A stretch of 64,000 nt of DNA from Nemopilema nomurai (lineage: Eukaryota; Cnidaria; Scyphozoa; Rhizostomeae; Rhizostomatidae), in assembly GCA_003864495.1 (NCBI GenBank), contig ML133420.1, positions 3,559,852 to 3,623,851 of the forward strand. The letters run 5' to 3'. Each line of letters opens with the position of its first letter. Within the stretch, counting starts at the first letter, position 1. The notes beneath the pieces are model-generated. The model saw nothing but the letters and a program-made list of their open reading frames with translations, did not search any database and was not told where the DNA came from. Both the position numbers and the translations under genes were made by a program. Of this stretch, positions 27,701 to 39,700 are shown in pieces.

Positions 27701-30700
27701 AAATCCTGATCTACCACGTTTTACTAACACTGCAGCCCGTCTACGGCCAGTCCTGGGAGTTGATTTTCGACTTCACGCACACTGGACCGGATAACAGATT
27801 CAAGGTGCTGTCTACTTTTCCTTTTACTAATGTATGCCGTAGTGCAAGTAGTTTCTTATGTTTTGAAGGGGTATCGAAAGGAAATTGTCAGCATATATCT
27901 GATTTTTAGCTATCTTTTTAGTAAGGCAAGAAGATAGGATGACGAAAAATGGGGAACATTCAGTTGGCCGAATTTCCGATAGTTTTGTCTATTAGAATTA
28001 GCCTGAATTAATAGTTGCCATTTTACATTTCGTGTAATTGTTAGTATTGATGCAAGCACGCATCCGATGTTTCAACTCTGTTTATGGACTGTGTCATTCA
28101 ATGAGTTTGTTTCGCAATTCTCAATGGCTTGGTGCTGATTAAACCTCGAATCGCCAAGTGACTGATTTGGTCCTCTTTCAGCCGGAGACCCTTGCGAAGG
28201 CGTTCGCTGTGCTCCCAGAAGCTCAGTTCAAGAGCCTCTCTCTCATTTACGTCTACAACATCAACAGCAGTGTGCGACAGTTTGTCAAGATTCATGAAAG
28301 GACACTTGCTCCCTTCAAGGTACGTATCTTTTGGTACTCTTAGTGTTAGCTGTGGCGCAAATTGCTTATTTCTACAACTTGTTCCATTCTCTCTTTTTCG
28401 ATCGCACGTTGCCAAGTGCAGGTCTGCTAAAGTAATTTTTTCTTCTTTCCAGGGAAAGTCAAATGTTCTTCTGATCGACTCTTTGAATCGCTTTTACGAC
28501 CATTTGACGTGTGATGAACTCAAGCTTCCAAACTCTACAACATCTTTAGAAGACGATGTAAAAGTAGGTTTTTTTAAATTTTGTAATCAGGGCTGGCAAA
28601 TGCAGATGGTCAAGAATTGAATTAGAGCGCTGCGCTGCATGTCCCCAAACATGTCTCTGGATTGTTCTTAGAATTCATGAAAGTGGCAAATATGTAGCTA
28701 TTTGTATCAGAAAACGTCTCCCGGGATAAAGATTGCTGAAAGTCTTGAAAAAATGATCATTAACTGCATCAGATTTCGAAAATATGAGTTCTAGAGTTTT
28801 GTACACTGTTTAAGAAACTGGATTACTTAAGTTTTGTTTGGATTGAGGCCTGAGTGTGCCAGGGGCCCCTTTACATATCACTCACTATATCTTTCATGAA
28901 CTCAGCACAGCAAACTGAAAATGTTTTCTCATGTGTGATTAGGGACCCTCTAATTTTTCGGCCAGTTTAAAAGGCAAGTCGTAAAAATGCAGACACTGAC
29001 ATTTTTTTTGCTTCTTTTTTGAAGGTTTTCTCGGCCCAACGCATCAACAAGGGAACGGTCTTGATCAAGGTAATTATCCAGCCTCTCTTTGATGTACAGT
29101 TTGTCGTTATGCCAATCATTCGGAGTGCGATTGGACAAAAAAGATAGGAATACTCGAGGGAGCTTCTTTCTGGGAGCAGGAATTGTCAGTTAGATAAATG
29201 TGGCGTAATTTTCACATGCAGTGCATTTAAGAATCACATGGATAGACTGTCTCTCCAAACATCTACATTCTTTTGTCAGTTATGTTCTTTAAGAGTGGTG
29301 GAGTGGGCAAACAAATAATTTTTTGATGATTTCCTGTATATTTGGTTGTGGTAAGTTCTTGGATTTTGCGGCCATGATAACTCGTATTTCCCTTTCGCAA
29401 TGACTTTCTCAGGTCGGGCCTAGTTCGGTGCAGATACAAGCAGCAGAGAAGGTCAAGGTTCTAGGCTACACTTGTGTTGTGAACGATGTTTTCTATGCTT
29501 CAGAAATCGAGCAGGTATGATGTTTCAACGGTGCCATATCTTCATGCTTTTTTCAGCTGGTATAAGTAATAGTTTAAGCCATCAACATTTCATTTTCGGC
29601 ATTATTCATTTTCGGCATTATTCATTTTCGGCATTATTTCATTTTCTGCTTTAGTGTTTCATTATAAATGCAAATGTATTTCTGAACGTAACACCAACTG
29701 TTAAATGCACTGCCTTGTCACTTTTTGTAGGGATCAATGCACTTTTAACCAGGTGTTGTGCAACTAATTCGGATTTCGATGGCTGTAAAGAACGCTCTTT
29801 GCATTCTTCTTTTTCGCGATCTTCGTTGTTTCTCAACGGGTAAATGTCTCGTCTAGGCCTATTTTCAAGAGGACCTCTTAGAATTGCACTTCTCCGTCGG
29901 CGGTCCCGGCTTCCGGTTCATTAGCGCCAGTGCGGAACAGATCACCGTCGCTGTCAATCGTGTCATGTCGAGATGGAAACTTTCTCAGCCGGTAAGACAT
30001 TAAGTCTCCAATATGTTTGGGTGAAGTTTTTTCATTTTTTTCTAAATAAGTGGCTATGCATGATAAATTAGATCTGGAGAGCACTTTTTTAACTTTCTGC
30101 GAACCGATAAGAAAATTTTGAATTGATGTTATTTCACTCTTTCACGGCAGGGGTCAAAAACATCCGCAGCTGAAAAGAAAATTCGTCCTAAAGATGTTCC
30201 CGGCACACTTCTTAACATGGTTTGGCTTTTGTTTTTAGCCAATTATGTCTACTTTTTGTTTTTCCTTCATTCATGGTCTCTATTGAAGTTAGTGGTTAGT
30301 GTTAAAAAAGAGTCACTGAGTGCAAAACAAGCTTGAAATACTCTATTTTCATTTATTTAGGCCCTGTTAAACTTAGGCAGCAAGGACCCAAGTCTGCGTT
30401 TAGTGGCGTATAATCTACTCTGTGCATTGACCGCTACTTTCAACCTGCACGTAGAGGAGCGACTTCTAGAGGCAAGAGGTGGGTAGACCAGTCACACCAT
30501 GCACTAATCTTGCTTCTGACGTCATAAAACTTGCCCAAAAGTATTGCAATGATGCGTATTTGGAAGGCTGCACATTCCTTTGGCGTCTTCTTAATTATAA
30601 GTTGTCGCTTGTTCATGTAAGCAATGCAAGTAGTACAGGATATCGAAGTACAGTTTTCAGTTGCCCCATTGCTATGCCACATCGTCATACCTGCAGGTTA

Positions 30701-33700
30701 ATTTTCTTTTTCTGGTGCAGGACTGTGCATCCCAGCCAATAACACAATGTTTATTAAAAGCATAAGTGAGCAACTGGCGAAGCGGGAGCCGAACATGACT
30801 CTAGAGGTAGGTGGCGCAAGTTTTGCAAACCGGGTCTCTTTGTCTGACTGTTCTGCTTTCATGCCGCAAGGGTGTAGTTCCCAACTATTTGGCAATTTAA
30901 GATTCGATTCCTGTCGAAGTGGTACCGAGTCGCGATTGGAAAGTAAAGGTGAGGATTGTCCTGATTTGCCAGCGTTGTTTCAGAAACAGCTCCCGAGGTC
31001 TGAAGGCGTGAGTCAACAAGTCCCCACCATAACATTATTCTTATTTTTGTCTGATGTTTTTAACGGGAGCCTTGACTTTCTCCCACTTTTATGTGAGAGT
31101 AATTTATTATTTGGTATCTACCTACGCATAGCTGTTTTTTTTTCATTTTTTGCAGTTTTTGGATGAATGCATTAATGGCTTTAGCTTATCCGACTTCGAA
31201 CTCAAGCACCTTTGTTTAGAATATATGGCTCCTTGGCTTCCCAACCTAACGAGGTGTGTTCTAATTCAACTTCAAAGCAACGCTTACCGCTTTCTAGGTA
31301 CAGCCCTTCGTTACACAATGGGCTGCATCTCGTTTAGATAGCGTGTAAGACATACTATTTTGTTTTTATTCGAAAAGTTTTATTCTTCTTTAGGAGTGTT
31401 GCCGAGACTTTTCCATCCTGAAAATTCACTTTTCATCCTGTAAATTCACTCTTTCATCCTGTAAATTCACTTTTCATCCTGAAAATTCACTTTTCATCCT
31501 GAAAATTCACTTTTCATCCTGTAAATTCACTTTTTCATTGTTTTCTAACATGCTTACCTGTTTTTACTGAACAACCTCGTGTCTCAAAGCCTGAGCGTTC
31601 CTATATGTTTTGCATCCTTGCAGGTTTTGCAAGTGTGTTTCCGATGATCCTTCTCGGACAAAACTCTGCCAGATTTTGGATAAACTCATTCAAATGACAA
31701 TAAAGGAGCGGCAGGCGAGTTTCTACCTTTTCGACGATCTCTTCGACGTTTTCCACCTTTTGACCTCGCTACCTGGTCTCTAACCCTTGCTAAATAAGGT
31801 CGAAGTGTATGACTTTGTTTCAATTTGTAATTTAGTCGCGGTAAGGCCATGAGCCATGTGTTCCTTATTTGAAGAATGACGTTTCTAGTGTCGGAGATCT
31901 GAGGACTGTTGATTGAATCGAATGTCACCAATCCACATTGCAGATGAATCCGTCAATTCAGGCCAAGGTTTGGGGCAATATTGGAAAGCTTCCGGAGCTG
32001 CTTGATGTTGTGCTAGACAGTTTTATCAAGGTGTGCACCTCCCTACCAAATGCACTTTCAATATACAATACGCGATTCAATAATGTATAAATGAAACCTG
32101 GGTAATGATCTTGAGCATATCTTGTGCCCATGCAATGACTCTGAATGCCATTGTTCTACTGTTGTTTCTGCAACAACGTATTTTAAGCTGAATTTGGCCT
32201 GGCAATTTATAGTCACGTTCGTTTGTAAATCTGTTTCGAGTCGGTGATCAGCACTGTAGGCCTCTATGGTGAACAGCAATTCCTTTTCTGTGATAATACC
32301 TTAGTTATGATTGCAATCGATGTTGAGACTTCGATTAATCTGATAAGCTTTGATTTAGTTATGCGTCTGAAGTACCATAGTGCGGGCCTGCCCAGCGTTA
32401 TAAATTCCTTATTCTGCTCCGTGTTAATTGAGGCCTCGCCTTCTCTTCACAAGACAAGTGCTACGGGCGGCCTTGGTTCTCTGAAGGCAGAAGTTATGGC
32501 CGATACCGCCGTGGCTCTGGCCGCTGCCAACGTGCCCTTGGTTTCCAGCAAAATCATAAAGCGACTAAACACAGTAAGTTTTGTTTGCTTTGGCAACTCT
32601 TCTAGTTATTCGGTTTAGGCTCGACGTTACTTGTCAGAATAAAACCACATTTGTAGATCAGTCAGTCAAGATTAATCGCCTTTAGGTTGTTGCAGTATTT
32701 CTTTGCTGGCCATGCCTAGGGATGAATGGAACGTGTCAATGCAGTGTAAAGTGTTTGTTCCCCAAGATGCCTACAAGCTCTACTAAGTCACATTGGCTTT
32801 TCACCCACAAACCTTGACCTTTCAGGTGCTGGGCAGAACGAGCATGTCGCCCACTGGCAGCCTGGAGCGGCACTTGATGTGGGACGACATTGCCATCCTA
32901 GCCAGATACCTCCTCATGCTGTCCTTCAACAACTGCCTCGATGGTAATGCCTTTGCGAAACATTTCGTTGCCGACATTTCTGACTACAGGTCTCCCAATG
33001 ACGTCATAAAGGTCTGAAGTCGTGGTGTCATAAAATGATACCTCAAGTGCTGAGACTGATTCACTTTGCGGCCAGCTTCATTTTTTAAGACTGTCTATTA
33101 ACGACGAGAACGTATAAGCTTGGTCGCATCAGTTTTTAAATGCTTTGTTTTGTACCATTACCCGTTATCTCTTTTGAAAGTGTGTTAATTTGTTCTCAGA
33201 GTTATGAACGAAATAAGCATTTAAACTCGTTACTTTTTGTTTTTCTACTTTAACAAATGTCATGCGCTTAGTCCTTATGTACTTTGTTTGAAAACAGTTG
33301 CGAATCACCTGCCAGAAATCTTCCACGTGATCACCCTGCTCGTGTCCACTGGGCCTCTTTCTCTGAAAGCCTCAATTCACGGGCTGGTCATCAATTCACT
33401 CCAATCGCTGCTCACCTGCTCTGGAATCAACTTCAAAGGTGTGAAACTGGACTATTCATTTTTTCTTTTGGCAGTAGTTATAGGGACGGAAATTGTTAGT
33501 TATGCTTCCTCCGGCGGCATTTATAAACGCTGGTTGTCGATTGAAAGACCTGGGAAAATTAAAAGGCACGAAGTTCGGGAGTTCCCATTTCACATTTAAT
33601 AAAATCATTTTAATCTAATAAGGTCGTTCTCACTATTCTTTAATCGATTCTCAATGCCTTTTTTGAAGGGAGAACACAGAGGCTGCTGAAAGCAAGACTT

Positions 33701-36700
33701 GAGGATTTCTCAGAGCAAAAGTACTATCTTCTATTTGGTAAGTGCTAGTGATCTTTCTCAGAGCAAAAGTACTATCTTCTATTTGGTAAGTGCTAGTGAT
33801 CTTTCTCAGAGCAAAAGTACTATCTTCTATTTGGTAAGTGCTAGTGATCTTTCTCAGAGCAAAAGTACTATCTTCTATTTGGTAAGTGCTAGTGATCTTT
33901 CTCAGAGCAAAAGTACTATCTTCTATTTGGTAAGTGCTAGTGATCTTTCTCAGAGCAAAAGTACTATCTTCTATTTGGTAAGTGCTAGTGATCTTTCTCA
34001 GAGCAAAAGTACTATCTTCTATTTGGTAAGTGCTAGTGATCTTTCTCAGAGCAAAAGTACTATCTTCTATTTGGTAAGTGCTAGTGATCTTTCTCAGAGC
34101 AAAAGTACTATCTTCTATTTGGTAAGTGCTAGTGATCTTTCTCAGAGCAAAAGTACTATCTTCTATTTGGTAAGTGCTAGTGATCTTTCTCAGAGCAAAA
34201 GTACTATCTTCTATTTGGTAAGTGCTAGTGATCTTTCTCAGAGCAAAAGTACTATCTTCTATTTGGTAAGTGCTAGTGATCTTTCTCAGAGCAAAAGTAC
34301 TATCTTCTATTTGGTAAGTGCTAGTGATCTTTCTTTCAAAGTAACCGTAACCTGAATTGAAATGTTGAAAGCTGTTGTTGTTGTTTTTAGTTGCCACAAT
34401 TACGTAGTTATTCGCACCCTCGCAGCGTCCCTTCTGTTTGGTGACTTCCCAAACATTCGATCAAGTCAATGAGTCAACGCAAGCGGTCAGAACGGCCACG
34501 CAGCTCCATATTTTACTGGCTTAATGTTATTTGGAATGTCTTGATAGAGTACATTACTTTGTTTGATTTTTGTTTTAAGAACTTTATATTTTCATATTTT
34601 ACATCCATTTATGCCTCATGGTTATGGTTGTTTTAGACAAGGTTTTTGTGAGTTTGGTTAGTTACGTGTGAGCTTGGTTAGCTAGGTGTTTGATAATTGG
34701 CTGTATTACCTGTATCAAATATACTGGCCGTATGCAATGTAACAAGCCTTTATAATCATCATTTTATAAAGGTATTTCGAAAGTGAAATCAGCCCCTGCG
34801 AAAGCGTTTCAGTCGTCATTTGGTCGCAATCGAAGTCGGACCTTCAATACTGAATCAGATGATGAAGGAATCTCCATGTCAGCCCTGGAAACAATAGTGG
34901 AATCGCTCCTTGAAATCATGGAGGTAGTTCTCTTCATATTCATCTCTTTTGGGTCATAGAAGCGGGTCACGTTCGTCTTAGATGTGCCGTGATGCACCAC
35001 AATATCCTTCATCTAGTCGCATTTAGCTGTTTGCCAATTCTTCGTCAAGGGCAGCCTAGTATTGGCATTCAAAGCCTCCAGGCAGCCGGTCTGCTTAGTC
35101 CACGACTTGCGTTGAAGGTATTTTGGAAGGCTGCTTTTCAACGTTGTTTTTAACTTGAATTTATTTCCGTTTGTCAGGCTTGTGCCATGGATATTCCAAA
35201 CTGCAACTGGGCCAGGCGATGGCACGAGCTGGCACTAGGGTAAGTGACGATAAGGATGCATTGTTGGGGCGCAAAATAGAGTTAGTTCGTTGGGGTGCAA
35301 TAGAGTTAGTTCGTTGGGGCGCAATAGAGTTAGTTCGTTGATGTGCTTTGAGTTTATTCGTTGAGGCCTTGGTTTGTGCCGTGACTTCTGTGCAGCAGCA
35401 AGCGGCGGATGCTTCAAAAGGTCTCTACGGCCATCAACGCCTTCGTTGGCGATTCATTGGCAGAGGTTTACATGCTTCTCGTTTCTCGCGTTTGTTTATT
35501 GCCTGCCTTATCAATCACAATGTTTTTCCTGTTGTGTTTATACACTGACGACGTGATATCTTCTTCATATCATCCCTCGGTGAAATTCACATTGCAAAAC
35601 AATAATTGCATGTATATTTCATGCTCTTTTCAGATTTGCATACACCCACAATCCGGCACTGCAGTCCCGCTCGATAATTGTCCTTGGTTGTATAAGCAGA
35701 GAAGTCGACGATACGTTTGTTAGAAGTTTGCTCCAGGTTCTGGTGAAGGTACTGCGCTTTGATTTACACATGTCGAATGTTGGTTCACTTGTTTTCCATA
35801 AATAAAGAGAGGTTTTTCTTTCAATTCTTCCCAACCTTTCTTCTCGTTGATCTTCTCTTCTCAGACGTTCTCTTTCATCGCGCCTCTCAAATGACAATCT
35901 ATTTTCACGACTCGACTTCGCAACATTGCGCCGATGACACGCCATTCTAAGGTTGGAAGCCCTTTTGTCTTGCAGGCTGTTGGAGTTTATAATGAGAATC
36001 GCCTGATTGAGTCCGTCATCATGTGTTTGGCCAAATTGCAGCCACTTTTACCGCAGGTTCGTTTCGCCTCTTAATTGAGTTACACCTTGTATTGGTGTAG
36101 AATACCAAATTGAATCATACCTTTCCATGATTCCTAATTCGATTTTTGAAGAAAACGTCAAGGATAAAAGATAAAGTTCATTAGTCTGTTTTCTAACTCG
36201 AATTTCGTTCACAGGCCTCAAGATATCACAGGGGACTCTTCTGGATAGCCGTTGGGATCTTACAGGTTAGTTAAGGCCCCGTTTTCGAGCAGGGCGCCCT
36301 CCTTGTCTTTGAGTATCACATTTTACTTGAAGCCATGATGTTTTTCGGCACGCTCTTTGGGCTCGCTCATTGAGATCCGTCTATTTGAGATCCGGCTAAT
36401 GCTGCACCCGGGCGATGTACATTCGTGTACCCTCTAGAGTTTCCTCTCACTTTACTTTGCTGTTGTCTTGATTTTGAGGCCTTTTCATCGTAGCTGGCGG
36501 AGCTGACCTTGTTCCCCTGTGGCCTCATTCTACTGGAAAGGTCCATTATGACCCTAGATAACCACGGAGCTTTCGATAAGCAGGTATGTACTCTTACATT
36601 GCGGCCTAAATGCAGTATGCCTGCCCTTTCATCAGAAGCCGATTAACTGTTACTTGCACTAACGCATTGCCGCACTTTGTGGCTCTTTCTGTTTGGTGAC

Positions 36701-39700
36701 ATTTCCTGACGAGGCGCTAAGAATTGATATCTATTACAAGTGTATTTTCTTGGGTAGATTGCTCTGGTGTGAGCAAGTTTTCACATGCATGTCCTTTGCT
36801 GTGACAACCGGTTGCATCTGTTCCTCTTCCTTTCAACAGAGTGTTAGCGAGGTACTGATGGCTGTCAGGGCCAATGGAACACTCGACTGGGTCTGTAAGC
36901 AAATGGACCACGTCGTCGGCCTCAGCTTCAACACGGACTTCAATTTCGCTCTAGCTACTCACGTCTTGAAAGGTAAATATGAGACCGGCATCAGCTGTTC
37001 TGACACATATCTCATCGACTTTTTCAACAACCAGACTGCGTCGTACAATGGGGTTACCAACCTGATTCTCGTTGTTCTTTGCTTTAGGACTGAGGCACCC
37101 TTGGGCAAAGACCAAGTCGTTGACAGTTCGAATATTGAACTTATTACTAGATTCATGCAGAAAACGAAAGAATTGGTGAGTATTTGAGAATTGGCGAGAA
37201 AAGGTGTGCCCTCCCGTCCACTCTTTTCTATACCTGATCAAATGGCAATTTATTAGACTCATTGCTGTCAAGGTTCAATAATTTTTAGCAACGATTTCAA
37301 AGTCGATCGACTTGTGTGAACCTCGATATTGTTTTAGCATGAATGTTGTTTACAACGTAAATTAACATTATTGCCTGTTTAAAAAATGAATCTTTATTCA
37401 GCCTCCTTTTCATTCTAACCTCGGTACTGCTAGAGACCTGAGTCCGTCCATGCCCTTGGTGTGTAAATATCCATCATATATGAGTTGCATTTTCTCTTTT
37501 CCAGCAAAGACAAGTTCGTCGTCAGCAAGGAGACTGTTCCGTACTTGGCTGGTTTGTATCTTATCCTTGAACTCTTTTCGCTTCTTTGGCATAATTTGCA
37601 AGTTGCCCACTTGGATTGGCCTTTGCCGTTGCACTCTACCACGCTGCTTTGCCCCTTATTCCCTTCAGCTTGTCATTTGTACAGATTGGTAGCGAGTAAG
37701 CCGATTTCCCTTGCTGTAGGTCTACTTCCGATTTCAAACGAAGCAAGGACCCGTCTTCACGCTAGCAGCCGGGCATCAACCTACTTCAAGATGATTTCCA
37801 AGAACCCACTCTGCAGCTCTATGGAAGACATCGCCGCTGCTTGCACACCAGATATTTCGATCGTCATATCGCCCCCGGCGGAAATAACAGACCGCCTCGA
37901 TGAGTTCGTGTGGCCCTCGGATTGCCACAATTTGCTGCTCGATCCTGCTATCGTGAATGATAATGAATCGAAGGTTCTTCTGCTTGTTTTGCTGGTAAGA
38001 ATGGCACTCAGCTAACTTTTGTCCCCTATACCTCATACTTCATGAAACTTTCTTTCAAGGCATCTTAGATCGGTCTTCTAATGATAGTTATCTTTTATGT
38101 GGATATATGACGAGAAATACTCCCATAATTGTTTTTTTAGCAGTTATCTTTTCTCTGTCCTGTTGTGAACTACTAGTTGGCTGGTAAGCCAACAGTAGAC
38201 CTCAAACTTTGCCTCGCCTTAGGGGCTGTTCAATAATTACGACACGCTAAATTTGGGTTTTTAGAACCACCCATCCCCCCTCGTCACGCTCCGTCACGGT
38301 TTAATGTGAGATCCCTTTGCGTGACGTCACTCTAGGCAGAGACAACCTCCCTCCCCTCTTAATGATACACCTTGCACATGTACAGTATGTGATGCATTTT
38401 TATTTTATTTTGAAACGATATCTACAAGGGGTATCGTGCGACCTCTACCCAAGTACCTGAATACCAAATAATTCCGCAAAATTTAAAAACAATGGTTTAA
38501 AGACCGAAAAACTGAGTAGAACCAAAGCTTTTCTAAGAAATTCGAATGTTGTTTTCGGCAGTAACATACTTGTTTAACAATCCAGAAAGCAAAAAATTTG
38601 GTTTTTAGCCAATCACAGTACTTGCTTTCGATTCAAACCACCAGGCAACAGGTACAAACCAGGCAAATTCTGTGACACTTTAGTGCCCTACGTTTTTGCT
38701 ACAGGAGTAAAAGTTGTAGTTGAGCGAGAGGTCTGGATTGGGAAGAGGTATACAACTGTGATGCGAGTCTTAGTGGCTGGGTTGGAGATTTTAATTTGAA
38801 GATTGTTCAATGAGGCTCACAAATAAAATTGGTTTACCTTTATTCGAAGAGTTTTTCCAAAGCGAAAGGATGGTGCCTTTTCGAGTTGAAGCAGACTTAC
38901 TTTCGTGCTTTCATGTTTGGCTTGAGATTTTAGCTGAAGGAAAGCTTTGAATTCCTTTCTATTGAATTCTTTATAACAGCAAGAAATCAGAAAATTATCA
39001 GAACTACAACATAAAATCAGACTAGATATAAATTCAGCAAAGGATAGCACAACTAAAGAAACACTGAGGAAAGACAGAAACAAAATACTCAACACAATAC
39101 ACAAACTGAAGAAAGAAGACACAGAAAGAAACTTAACCCAACAAATAGAAGACATTGAAAAGACAGGAGATGAAACCAAGAAAATGTTCAAAGCAATAAA
39201 ATACCTGAAAATGGAAGGAACAAAGAAGACCAAACTTCAAGTAAACACAGCAGATGGAAAAACAACTTCAACAACAAGAAAAATTGAGGAAGTCACAAAT
39301 CACTTCAAACAATGCTTCTACAATGAAAACTTAGGCCCAGATCAAAATAAACAAGAAACTATAAAACCAGAGAAAATAACCAAACCATTCACAACAGAAG
39401 AAATTCAAAAAGCAATCAAGAAACTGAAGAATAACAAGGCTGCAGGTTGTGACAACATCATTGCAGAACAACTAAAACACAGTCCAGAAATTGTAGCAGA
39501 GGAAATAGCAACTATCTTCAATGACATGGTAAGAACAGGAAAATATCCAGAAGAAATCAAAAAAGGGATACTAATTCCACTCCAAAAGCCAGGTAAAGAA
39601 AAAGGCCCAACTGTAAACCTAAGACCCATTATGCTTATGACTATGCTCAGAAAAACATTAGCTTTATGCATGTTAGAAAGAATAAACCCTAGAATTCAGG

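Noticed and set aside
33651..34397. Open frames of 218 aa (+) and 248 aa (-)
   Set aside because: Produced by the 48-bp repeat; neither is in the NF1 frame, and no domain is present.
35395..35480. Exon-like stretch after a GTGCAG in NF1 intron 60
   Set aside because: Exons 60 and 61 join directly in phase and reproduce the continuous human sequence at that point.
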